The notes beneath the pieces were generated by a model. The model was not told where the DNA came from and ran no database searches. It worked only from the letters and a program-made list of their open reading frames with translations. This document shows positions 37,450 through 44,975 of a stretch of 64,000 nt of DNA, in pieces. Origin of the DNA: an uncultured Selenomonadaceae bacterium (GTDB lineage Bacteria > Bacillota > Negativicutes > Selenomonadales > Selenomonadaceae); assembly GCA_905234195.1 (NCBI GenBank), contig CAJOFR010000012.1, positions 62,001-126,000 of the forward strand, read 5' to 3'. Within the stretch, counting starts at the first letter, position 1, and the number at the start of each line of letters is the position of its first letter. The position numbers and the translations under genes are program-made.

Positions 37450-38076
37450 TCAAATTTCAATATCTCCCAAAATATTTTTGAGCATCTCTTCAGAAATTGC
37501 GCCGCGCCTTAAAATTTTCGGCGTCGTCGCAGTCATATCGACAATGGTCGAAGAAATTCCGAACTTACATTCGCCGCCGTCCAAAATAATTTCCACGCGC
37601 CCGTTTAAATTTTCCAGAACTTCTTGCGCGGTTTTCGGTGGATTTTTTCCGGAAAGATTGGCACTGGGCGCGGCGATAGGACAGCCCGCGATTTTTATCA
37701 GCCGCAGTGCAATTTCGTTGGCGGGGAAACGAATCCCCACGCTTTGCCGTCCGCCGGTCACGAAGTCCGGAACAATTTCCCTTTTCGGCAAAATCACCGT
37801 CAAAGGTCCCGGACAAAACGCCGCGAAAATTTTTTCAGCCGCCGCAGAAATTTTTGCCACGCGCTCGATCATCTCCAGGCTTGCCACGTGCAAACTCAAC
37901 GGCTTATTTGGCGGTCTGCCCTTCGCCGAATAAATTTTTTCGCAGGCGGCGGCGTTCAGTCCGTCCGCGCCGAGACCGTACACAGTTTCAGTGGGGAAGG
38001 CGACAATTTCCCCGCCGCGAATCAAATTTGCCGCACGAATCAAATTTTTTTCAGTTGCTTTTAAAATCTCCGTCAT
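37450..38076 (-). CDS. tsaC: L-threonylcarbamoyladenylate synthase (TsaC/Sua5/YrdC)
   Basis: 208 aa. YrdC-domain motifs: GGEIVAFPTETVYGLGAD at the N-terminus, KIYSAKGRPPNKPLSLHVAS, FCPGPLTVIL, SVGIRFP and APSANLSGK. It makes threonylcarbamoyl-AMP for the t6A37 modification of ANN-decoding tRNAs. prmC lies just upstream, a pairing common in Firmicutes (prfA-prmC-tsaC). The C-terminal Sua5 domain is essentially missing, so it is a TsaC-type short form. Confidence 0.93.
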   Translation of the reverse strand: MTEILKATEKNLIRAANLIRGGEIVAFPTETVYGLGADGLNAAACEKIYSAKGRPPNKPLSLHVASLEMIERVAKISAAAEKIFAAFCPGPLTVILPKREIVPDFVTGGRQSVGIRFPANEIALRLIKIAGCPIAAPSANLSGKNPPKTAQEVLENLNGRVEIILDGGECKFGISSTIVDMTATTPKILRRGAISEEMLKNILGDIEI

Positions 38077-38079
38077 ACT

Positions 38080-38103
38080 TCTAATCCCTAATCTCTAATC
38101 CCC
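38080..38103. repeat. heptamer array, single arm (array 9)
   Basis: CTAATCC, CTAATCT, CTAATCC units cover the prmC stop codon and the space to tsaC. Confidence 0.65.
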
Positions 38104-38930
38104 AGAACAACTCTATTAATTCCAGACAAGTCCTTGAAAATTTCAACCCCGACAAAATTATTTTCAGCAAAAATCTTTTTGACAGCTGCCGCCTGATTAA
38201 TTCCGACTTCGACCGCCAAAAATCCGCCGCCCGTCAAAAATTTTGGCGCGCCCCCGATAATCCGCCGATAAAAATTCAATCCGTCCGCTCCGCCGTCAAG
38301 AGCACTGCGCGGCTCCGTTTTCACTTCGGCCTGAAGATTTTCGAGGTCGTTCGTGGGAATGTAAGGCGGGTTTGAAATTACGGCGTGAAATTTTTGTCCG
38401 GCAAGAGGCGCGAACAAATCGCCGCAGTAAAAATTTATTCTGTCGTCGACGCCGAATTTTTGAGCGTTAAACTTCGCGCAGTCAATCGCCTCCGCAGAAA
38501 TATCGACAGCCGCCGCCGTTGCGCCCTTAACAAATTTCAGAATCGAAACGCAAATCGCGCCGCTGCCCGTGCCCAAATCCGCGAAACGAACTTCACCGAG
38601 CGGCAAAAGTTTTTCGATAGCAACCTGCGTCAAAATTTCTGTATCGGGGCGCGGAATCAGCACGGCGGGCGTCACGGCGAAACTCAAGCCCATAAATTCC
38701 TTGTTGCCGACGAGATAAGCGACGGGATTTTTTTTCAGCCGCCCTTCAATCAAATTTTCAAAGCGGGAAATCTGCGCGCCGGTCAAAATTTTTTTGTCGT
38801 CGACGTAGAGATTTAATCTTCGGCAGTTCAAAACGTGAGCCAACAAAATTTCTGCGTCAAGGCGAGGAGTTTCGATACCCGCCGCGTTTAATTTTTCCGC
38901 CGCCGATTTTAAAATTTCGTTTACTTGCAA
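38088..38930 (-). CDS. prmC: peptide chain release factor N5-glutamine methyltransferase
   Basis: 280 aa. N-terminal helical domain with ETPRLDAEILLAHVL. SAM site FADLGTGSGAICVSIL, AVDISAEAI, and the catalytic VISNPPYIP motif. It methylates the GGQ glutamine of RF1/RF2. The last residues GIRD-stop are contributed by the heptamer repeat. The start ATG overlaps the end of the upstream tannase-like gene by 10 bp. Confidence 0.94.
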   Translation of the reverse strand: MQVNEILKSAAEKLNAAGIETPRLDAEILLAHVLNCRRLNLYVDDKKILTGAQISRFENLIEGRLKKNPVAYLVGNKEFMGLSFAVTPAVLIPRPDTEILTQVAIEKLLPLGEVRFADLGTGSGAICVSILKFVKGATAAAVDISAEAIDCAKFNAQKFGVDDRINFYCGDLFAPLAGQKFHAVISNPPYIPTNDLENLQAEVKTEPRSALDGGADGLNFYRRIIGGAPKFLTGGGFLAVEVGINQAAAVKKIFAENNFVGVEIFKDLSGINRVVLGIRD

Positions 38931-40510
38931 ATTTTGTCAATCCAATCAAAAAGCTCGTCCAGGTCATAATCTCCGGCGTGCCCTTTTCCCCAGGGGCTGA
39001 AGAAATCCACGTCAATACCATTGTTCTGAAGTCTCAAGGCAAGTATCGCGGGAATGGCAAGGGAAGTGTCCCTGTCAATCGCGCCGTGACGAATTCTGAA
39101 ATGCGGCGCGACGTTCACATCCTGTCGCCCGATAAAATTCAGCGGGTTCATCATTTTAATTTCCTCTTCGGGAGCCATGACGCCGCCGGAATTTTTCTGA
39201 ACTATCTCCGAAAAATGGCGCGGCTTGTTTTCTGGAGTGCCGAACTCGTCATTTTCCGCCGAACTCAAATCCATTTTGTCGAAGGCGGGCGCGGCTTTCA
39301 TTCTCGTGGCGGTGACGGCGTACTTTTTCAAATCAATATCGACGACGCGTTTATTTTTGATAATCACCCAATTCGCGTCGGAAATATCAACGCCGGCATC
39401 CAGTTCGCCCTGCGCGGACTCGGCATATTTTTTCTTGATATAATCCTTGAAGGAGCCGTCGCCGTTTTTATCGAGCGTCAATTTTTTTCCGGACTCGTCG
39501 CGCAGATTTAAGTTGTTGACGTAATCGGGGAAGGCGTCGCGCAATTTTTTGGAGATCTTAATTTCCGCGCCGGTCATCTTGACGGCTTGTTTTGAGGCGG
39601 TGGGATTATTCGCGCTGTCCGCGTCGACTTTGACGTCAGATTTTTTCGCGGACTTATCCAAACCGCGCGCCTGCCTGTCCTGAATTTGCCACATCGCCTG
39701 ATAATATTTGTTGACGCCGTGAAAAATCCACTCGTAAGCTTTGTCGGCGTTCTCAAGGTTGGTAATCGGGCAGTAGTCGCTCGACGCAAAAATATCGTCG
39801 CGTTCGTCCGCCGCGCCTATGTCCTCCAGGTAAGGTTTAAATTCGGGCGCGTTGCCCATGCTGCCGAGAGCCGCCGAAAGTGCGCCGCCCGCCGAAGTTC
39901 CGTTGGAAATAATTTTTTCGGTATCGCCCGCCGGCAGTCTGTCACGATTAAAGCGAAGATAACGAACCGCCGCCTTGTAATCGACAATAAACGCGGGAGC
40001 CTTGCCGACGTACCTGCCGCTTGCGGCTACAGTCGTGCGCCCGCGAATCGCCGGACTCACCACGACCAGCCCGCGCGAAAGTGCAACGAGCGACGCATTC
40101 GGAATATCTTGACCGAAACTTTTTTCGGAAGGTGCTTGAATTTTTCCGGGCATGTACCCGCCCACTCCGTTAGGCATAAAAATTGGCGCGGTCTTCGCGG
40201 TGTAGCCGTTAATCATTCCGCCACGCAGATATTCCGCCGGAATGTACACGCTCAACATTTGTGATTCAACGTCGGCGGGATTCTGAACGTAGACGATATT
40301 TTCGTAGGCAATGAATTTTATCGCGCGCCCTTCGCAAGTCAAAGTTTTCTCGACTCCGCGTTTTGCATCGAAGTTCAAATTAAAAGTCTGCATCGGAATC
40401 AAAACCTCCGCCTCACAAATTTTGGCGTCGTAAAAATTCGGCACGGCGGTCAAAATTCCGACGCTTAGGAACGCCGCAAGAGCCTTCGCCAAAAATTTTC
40501 TCTTCAACAT
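38921..40510 (-). CDS. secreted alpha/beta-hydrolase resembling subtype B tannase
   Basis: 529 aa with an N-terminal signal (AKALAAFLSVGILTAVPNFY). The nucleophile motif is NGTSAGGALSAALGSMG (Ser206). The C-terminal acid and histidine are probably in RIRHGAIDRDTSLAIPAILA (Asp479/481) and PWGKGHAGDYDLDEL (His511). This Gly-x-Ser-x-Gly and the spacing match bacterial tannases of the Lactobacillus plantarum type, which hydrolyse galloyl esters. A large lid region (about 260-450) separates the parts. Activity is inferred from motif similarity. Confidence 0.75.
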   Translation of the reverse strand: MLKRKFLAKALAAFLSVGILTAVPNFYDAKICEAEVLIPMQTFNLNFDAKRGVEKTLTCEGRAIKFIAYENIVYVQNPADVESQMLSVYIPAEYLRGGMINGYTAKTAPIFMPNGVGGYMPGKIQAPSEKSFGQDIPNASLVALSRGLVVVSPAIRGRTTVAASGRYVGKAPAFIVDYKAAVRYLRFNRDRLPAGDTEKIISNGTSAGGALSAALGSMGNAPEFKPYLEDIGAADERDDIFASSDYCPITNLENADKAYEWIFHGVNKYYQAMWQIQDRQARGLDKSAKKSDVKVDADSANNPTASKQAVKMTGAEIKISKKLRDAFPDYVNNLNLRDESGKKLTLDKNGDGSFKDYIKKKYAESAQGELDAGVDISDANWVIIKNKRVVDIDLKKYAVTATRMKAAPAFDKMDLSSAENDEFGTPENKPRHFSEIVQKNSGGVMAPEEEIKMMNPLNFIGRQDVNVAPHFRIRHGAIDRDTSLAIPAILALRLQNNGIDVDFFSPWGKGHAGDYDLDELFDWIDKICK

Positions 40511-40520
40511 AAAAACCTCC

Positions 40521-41405
40521 TCAAGTCACATAAAAATTCACGGCGTGTCGAATAGTTTTAATCTTCAGCGGGAGCAAGCCGCCTATTTCGCCGTCAAGGT
40601 CGCTGGTCAGATTTTCGGGGGAGCTTATCTCAAAATTTTTCGCCTGCAGGTAAAAAACGTTCGGTTCATCTTGAATACTTTCGCCGGAAAAAATTTTCTT
40701 CGTCAAGGTCAAAAGTTGTCGCGGGCTACAATTTTTCAGCGCGATAAAATCTAATTTGCCGTCGTCGATTTTCGCGACGTCCGAAATTTTTTTCATGCCG
40801 GCAACTGCGGGACTGTTCAACACGAGAAATAAAAATGCATCGAGTTCAAAATTTTTTCCGTCCGCGCAGATTTTCAGCGGCACGGTTTTAAATTTCGGAA
40901 GTTCGCCGAGCCCGCGAATGTAGTACGCAATTTTGCCGAGAGCATTTTTCTGCCGCGCGTCCACCTCGTGAGCAATCGAAGTCAGGACGCCCGCGCTTGC
41001 CACGTTAATAAAATATTCTTCGCCGTCGACGAGCCCCAAATCGACAGGACGAATTTTATTTTCGGCAACGGCGTCGAAAAATTTTTCCGTGTCGAAAATC
41101 TCCAAATGCGTCGCGAAATCGTTTGAAGTTCCGCTGCCGATAATCCCGACGGGCAAATTAATTTCAAAGTTTTTAATCCAATTTATGACGCGGTGCAAAG
41201 TTCCGTCGCCGCCGGAAATAATCACGCCTTCCGCGCCAAAAATTTTCACGCACTCAAAAAATTCTTCCGCCGAATTTTCCGCGCGCGTCCGATAAATCGC
41301 GGGCAAAATATTCCGCCGCTGAAACGCCTCAACAATCTCGTCGAGTTTCCTCTTGAAGTTCGCGCTACCCGAAACCGGATTGTAAACGAGGAGAATTTTT
41401 TTCAA
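40521..41405 (-). CDS. diacylglycerol kinase-family lipid kinase (YegS/DgkB/BmrU-like)
   Basis: 294 aa from TTG 41405, which sits 8 nt after GGGGAGG; GTG 41414 would be too close. ATP/catalytic motifs: LLVYNPVSGSANFKRKL, VIISGGDGTLHRVINWI, GIIGSGTSNDFATHL. The C-terminal domain contains the DGKLDFIAL and DLDGEIGG strands. It phosphorylates a lipid alcohol such as diacylglycerol or undecaprenol; the exact lipid is not decided by sequence. Confidence 0.87.
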   Translation of the reverse strand: MKKILLVYNPVSGSANFKRKLDEIVEAFQRRNILPAIYRTRAENSAEEFFECVKIFGAEGVIISGGDGTLHRVINWIKNFEINLPVGIIGSGTSNDFATHLEIFDTEKFFDAVAENKIRPVDLGLVDGEEYFINVASAGVLTSIAHEVDARQKNALGKIAYYIRGLGELPKFKTVPLKICADGKNFELDAFLFLVLNSPAVAGMKKISDVAKIDDGKLDFIALKNCSPRQLLTLTKKIFSGESIQDEPNVFYLQAKNFEISSPENLTSDLDGEIGGLLPLKIKTIRHAVNFYVT

Positions 41406-41427
41406 CCGGTTCACCTCCCCGAAAAAT

Positions 41428-41475
41428 ATTATAGCACGTTGAAAATTTTACTTGCAAATTTTTTTCTGCTATAAT
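41428..41475. promoter_or_regulatory. divergent promoters of the lipid kinase and thioesterase genes
   Basis: Minus strand: extended -10 TGC-TATAAT (41428-41436) with TTGCAA 18 bp upstream, giving a ~16-nt leader for the kinase. Plus strand: extended -10 TGC-TATAAT (41467-41475) with TTTACT at 41447-41452. The two promoters share the same 48 bp. Confidence 0.6.
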
Positions 41476-41503
41476 AAATTTTAAGGCGAAAGGAGTCTTG
41501 AAA

Positions 41504-41905
41504 ATGACATTTGAAAATTTGCGAGTCGGTTTAAAAAATTCCGCCGCCTCTATCGTCACGGAAACGAGCACGGCGGATATTGTCGGATCCGGCAGCGTGA
41601 AAGTTTTGGCTACGCCGAAATTAATTGCTTTGATTGAAGCGGCGGCGTCCGAACTCGTCGAGGCGGTTTTGCCCGAAGAATTTACTTCCGTTGGAATTTC
41701 CGTAAACATTGAGCACACCGCGCCGACGCCGGTCGGAATGAATTTTTGCGCGGAAGTTGAGCTGATTAAAATCGACGGCAAAAAATTAACTTTCAACGTG
41801 ACGGCTCTCGACGAAGTCGGCGAAATCGGGCGCGGTACTCACGAAAGATTTATTGTGGAGCGCGAAAATTTTCAAGCAAAAGCTGATAAACGTCATCGCG
41901 TTTGA
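41504..41905 (+). CDS. hotdog-fold thioesterase (FlK-like)
   Basis: 133 aa from ATG 41504 (SD AAAGGAG); TTG 41498 is less well spaced. Hotdog motifs resemble fluoroacetyl-CoA thioesterase FlK and related acyl-CoA thioesterases: GSGSVKVLATPKLIALIEAA, then TSVGISVNIEHTAPTPVGM and GRGTHERFIV. The Glu/His needed for catalysis are plausibly in SVNIEHTAP. Physiological substrate unknown; the family protects CoA pools from dead-end acyl-CoAs. Confidence 0.8.
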   Translation: MTFENLRVGLKNSAASIVTETSTADIVGSGSVKVLATPKLIALIEAAASELVEAVLPEEFTSVGISVNIEHTAPTPVGMNFCAEVELIKIDGKKLTFNVTALDEVGEIGRGTHERFIVERENFQAKADKRHRV

Positions 41906-41908
41906 AAG

Positions 41909-41937
41909 TTGACATTAAGAAAAATTTTTCCTATAAT
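41909..41937 (+). promoter_or_regulatory. perfect consensus sigma-A promoter
   Basis: TTGACA (41909-41914), 17-bp spacer, TATAAT (41932-41937): 12 of 12 consensus bases. It starts 3 bp after the thioesterase stop and drives the binding-protein gene. Confidence 0.9.
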
Positions 41938-41980
41938 CTTCGACGAAAATTTTTTATTTTTTTAGAGGAGTTGTTTGGAA

Positions 41981-43180
41981 TTGTTGTTTGGTAAGAAAAA
42001 ATTTAGGCTCGCCGCGCTTGCGATAGGCGGATTGTTGGCTTGCTCGGTCTTCAGCGGCTGCGGAGGCGGAGGAGACAGCGCGGGCGGCGGCGGAAATGCG
42101 GCGGGCGGCGACGAAATTGTTGTCGGCTCGAATTTTGAGTTGACGGGCAACCACGCGCAGTACGGCTCGAACGCCGCGAAGGGTTTCAAGCTCGCGATTA
42201 AGGAAGTCAATGACGCGGGCGGTATCGACGGCAAAAAAATTAAAATCGTCGAGGCTGACAGTAAATCCGAAGCCGCAGAATCCGTCAACGCCGCGACAAA
42301 ATTAATTTCCGACGAAAAAGTTGTTGCGATGGTCGGTCCGGCTGTCACCGCGAACGTTATCGCCGAATCCCAAGTTGCGACGGATAACAAAGTACCGATC
42401 ATTGCTCCCGCCGCCACAAATCCCGATGTCACCGTTGAAAATGGAACGCTCAAGCCGTTTATTTTCCGCAGTTGCTTTATAGACCCGCAGCAGAGCGAAG
42501 TTATGGCGCAGTTCGCCGCAAAGGATCTGAACGCAAAAACCGCCGTGCTTTATCTTGATTCCAGCTCCGATTATTCTAAGAGTCTCGGAAAAATTTTCAA
42601 GGAAAAGTTTGAGGCTGACGGCGGTCAAGTCGTAATGGAAGAGGCTTTCCTCGCGAAGGATCAAGACTTCAAAGCGGCTTTGACGAAGATTAAAACTGCA
42701 AACGCCGACGTAATTTTTGTTCCGGCTTATTATGAGGAGGTCGGCAAAATTGTCAAGCAGGCTCGCGAACTCGGAATTGAGTCGGTGATTCTCGGCACTG
42801 ACGGCTGGGACGACTCGAAGGTTGTCGATATTGCCGGCAAGGACGCTCTCAATAATACTTTCTTCTGCACACACTACTTTGAGGGTGACGAAGATGTACA
42901 GGCTTTCTTGAATGCCTACAAGACTGAATACAAGGAAGACCCGAACGTTTTTGCGGCTCTTGGCTACGACGCGGGCAAGATGTTGGCTGACGCAATTCAG
43001 CGCGGCGGCAATGACTCCGAAAAAATCCGTTCGAGCATTGAAAATATTAAAGACTTGAAGGTCGGCACGGGCGTTATCACTATGGATATGGAAACTCATA
43101 ATCCGATTAAAGGCATCGTTGTTATCGAAAACAAGGACGGTGCTCGCTCGCTCCGCACGAAAATTTCCCCTGAAGGTTGA
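41981..43180 (+). CDS. branched-chain amino-acid-type ABC substrate-binding lipoprotein (LivJ family)
   Basis: 399 aa from TTG 41981 (SD AGAGGAG, 41964-41970; TTG 41975 is the alternative). Lipoprotein signal with lipobox VFSGC, then a Gly-rich tether. Periplasmic-binding fold type I: VVGSNFELTGNHAQYGSNAA, VNDAGGIDGKKIKIVEADSK, VGPAVTANVIAES, FRSCFIDPQQSEVMAQF, YLDSSSDYSKSLGKIFKEKF. It captures an amino acid or similar ligand outside the membrane. No ABC permease or ATPase gene is nearby, so it must serve a transporter encoded elsewhere. The promoter is perfect consensus, suggesting strong expression. Confidence 0.88.
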   Translation: MLFGKKKFRLAALAIGGLLACSVFSGCGGGGDSAGGGGNAAGGDEIVVGSNFELTGNHAQYGSNAAKGFKLAIKEVNDAGGIDGKKIKIVEADSKSEAAESVNAATKLISDEKVVAMVGPAVTANVIAESQVATDNKVPIIAPAATNPDVTVENGTLKPFIFRSCFIDPQQSEVMAQFAAKDLNAKTAVLYLDSSSDYSKSLGKIFKEKFEADGGQVVMEEAFLAKDQDFKAALTKIKTANADVIFVPAYYEEVGKIVKQARELGIESVILGTDGWDDSKVVDIAGKDALNNTFFCTHYFEGDEDVQAFLNAYKTEYKEDPNVFAALGYDAGKMLADAIQRGGNDSEKIRSSIENIKDLKVGTGVITMDMETHNPIKGIVVIENKDGARSLRTKISPEG

Positions 43181-43204
43181 TTCTTTTTAATTTCAAATTT
43201 TTAT

Positions 43205-43260
43205 TCTTCTTTTCTTTTGGTGCAAAAGAATCCCTATCCACTTTCCACTTATCCCTTAAC
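43205..43260. repeat. truncated hairpin-1 fragment plus heptamer array (array 10)
   Basis: 43205-43230 repeats hairpin 1 of the element at 5072, but the 3' arm stops after CAAAAGAA (43223-43230). A heptamer arm follows directly (TCCCTAT, CCACTTT, CCACTTA, TCCCTTA, 43231-43258). A matching short heptamer unit (CTAATCCCTATTCAC) lies beyond the intact element at 43374-43388. This suggests insertion or recombination inside an older copy. Confidence 0.65.
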
Positions 43261-43269
43261 AAGGGAGGT

Positions 43270-43372
43270 TTACTTTTCTTTTTTAGAAAAAGAAAAGTAA
43301 CAAAAGAAAAATCGCCCGCTGAGATTGCATCACGCAATCAACGCGGGCATGGCCGTCATCCTTGACGTTTTT
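43270..43372 (+). repeat. three-hairpin structured element, copy 2
   Basis: Hairpin 1: TTACTTTTCTTTTT / AAAAAGAAAAGTAA, 14 bp, loop TAG (43270-43300). Spacer of 12 nt (CAAAAGAAAAAT). Hairpin 2: outer GCCCGC (43314-43319) / GCGGGC (43343-43348), inner GATTGC / GCAATC with loop ATCAC (43323-43339). Hairpin 3: CGTCA / TGACG with loop TCCT (43354-43367), then TTTTT, so it can also end transcription. It lies 3' of the binding-protein gene in the same orientation. Confidence 0.8.
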
Positions 43373-43380
43373 ACTAATCC

Positions 43381-44364
43381 CTATTCACTAAAATCGCACC
43401 AGGGTTCGCCGGTCATGAAGTCGCCGCCATGATAAATTGCCGCGCGCGCACGACAACCCCCACATTTCATTTTGTAACGACAACCGCCGCAATTTCCGCT
43501 ATATTCGAGAGTCCGCAACTTTTTCAAAATAGGACTGCTCCTCCAAATTTCGTCAAAGGGAGTTTCGCGGACGTCGCCGAGCTCCATATTGAGATATGCG
43601 CACGGCTGAACTTTTCCGCGCGGGCTGATTATGCAGTAGGACAAGCCCGCAAGACAACCGCGTTTGAATCTCGAAGTCATTCCCAGTTGGTCGACTATCC
43701 TTAAAAATTGCGGCGCGCAGGTCGGCTTGAGTTCGATTGAAACTTCTTGCTGTTTCCTCATGATTCGCGTCAAAACTTCCTCGTATTCCGCCGCTCGCAA
43801 TGATTCTTCCTCAATCGTCGCGGCTCTTCCCGTCGGCACCAAAAAGAAAAAGTGATGAGCTTTCGCGCCAATCTCTACCGCAAAATTTGTTATCGCCTCA
43901 AGCTCGTGCTGATTCCAATCCATAACTGTCGTGTGAACTTGAAAGGGAAGTCCTGCCGCGCGACAATTTTTCATGCCGTCTACCGCCCCTTGCCACGCAT
44001 TTTTGAACGCGCGAAACTTGTCGTGCTTTTCCGCGTCGAGGGAGTCCAAAGAAATTCCCATGCCCTTCGCGCCGGCGGATTTTAATTTTTTTGCCAGCTC
44101 CAAAGTTATCAAAGTTCCGTTCGTGCCAAAAACCGGAATTAATTTTAAATTCGCCGCGTGTTCGACAAGCTCCAAAATATCCGGGCGCATCAGAGGTTCA
44201 CCGCCGGAAAAAATCATTATCTTAAAACCCGCGCGGGCAATCTGATTTAAAAGCTCCTTCGCCTCGTCGGTAGAAAGTTCCTCGTCCGCCTTGCAACCGG
44301 CGTCGCGGTAACAATGCGCGCAATACATATTGCAGGCGTTGGTCGTGTTCCATGAGACAATCAT
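43381..44364 (-). CDS. nirJ2: radical SAM protein NirJ2 (AhbD-like)
   Basis: 327 aa. Radical-SAM Fe-S motif CNMYCAHCYRDAG near the N-terminus, FSGGEPLMRPDILEL, and FGTNGTLIT. A C-terminal SPASM-type Cys cluster follows: CLAGLSYCIISPRGKVQPCA, GNCGGCRYKMKCGGCRARA. The sequence matches the 'NirJ2' family known from Firmicutes with the alternative (siroheme-dependent) heme route, where AhbD converts Fe-coproporphyrin to heme. nirJ1 lies two genes upstream; the siroheme decarboxylase genes ahbA/ahbB are not in the window. Confidence 0.82.
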   Translation of the reverse strand: MIVSWNTTNACNMYCAHCYRDAGCKADEELSTDEAKELLNQIARAGFKIMIFSGGEPLMRPDILELVEHAANLKLIPVFGTNGTLITLELAKKLKSAGAKGMGISLDSLDAEKHDKFRAFKNAWQGAVDGMKNCRAAGLPFQVHTTVMDWNQHELEAITNFAVEIGAKAHHFFFLVPTGRAATIEEESLRAAEYEEVLTRIMRKQQEVSIELKPTCAPQFLRIVDQLGMTSRFKRGCLAGLSYCIISPRGKVQPCAYLNMELGDVRETPFDEIWRSSPILKKLRTLEYSGNCGGCRYKMKCGGCRARAAIYHGGDFMTGEPWCDFSE

Positions 44365-44975
44365 AAAATTTTCCTTTCAACAATTTTTTTCAGCCAGCCG
44401 TCCAAAAATTTCATCTGTTCCGTCGTGTGAAACCAATGCTCCCCGTTTTCCATGATGGTCAGCGTTGCGCCGATTTTCCTTGCAAAATTTGTCATCGTTT
44501 CCATTGAAGTCAAATTATCTTTCGCGCCGTACAAAATATGTGTCGGAATTTTCCACGCGATAGGATTTTCGCGGACGTAGCAAAGATATTTCCACGACAA
44601 ATTTTCACCGCGCTCCGTCGCAATTTCTTTTTTGTCGCGCAGCTCGTCTTCAGTCACGTTTGAAAATTTCATCATGTCCGTGATAATTTTTTCCATGTTC
44701 ACAATCGGCGAAATAAAAATCGCCCGCTCAATCCGTTCATTTGCAAGCGCGTGCATAACAAAAAAAGCTCCAATGCTGTTTGCGATTATCGTGACGGATT
44801 TATATTTTTTGTCGAGCGAACTAAAAAAATTTGCGAATTCGTTTTTGGCGTCCCAAAGATTTTTTGACTTGTAGTCGAATCCGATAACGTCACTGCCGAC
44901 AAAAAACGGCGCGTAATGTTCAGCCTCCGCCGCAGTGCCGCCCGCGCCGTGAACGTACAAAACTAAATTACCCAT
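44361..44975 (-). CDS. alpha/beta-hydrolase between nirJ1 and nirJ2
   Basis: 204 aa with LVLYVHGAGGTAAEAEHYA, nucleophile motif TIIANSIGAFFVMHAL (Ser in N-S-I-G), ILYGAKDNLTSMETM with the acid, and GEHWFHTTEQ with the histidine. No signal peptide, so cytosolic. It overlaps nirJ1 by 8 bp and nirJ2 by 4 bp, which points to tight translational coupling and a shared role, but its substrate is unknown. Confidence 0.8.
   Translation of the reverse strand: MGNLVLYVHGAGGTAAEAEHYAPFFVGSDVIGFDYKSKNLWDAKNEFANFFSSLDKKYKSVTIIANSIGAFFVMHALANERIERAIFISPIVNMEKIITDMMKFSNVTEDELRDKKEIATERGENLSWKYLCYVRENPIAWKIPTHILYGAKDNLTSMETMTNFARKIGATLTIMENGEHWFHTTEQMKFLDGWLKKIVERKIL

Noticed and set aside
39000-40264. Plus-strand frames opposite the tannase-like gene
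   Set aside because: No domain or start signals; explained as shadows.
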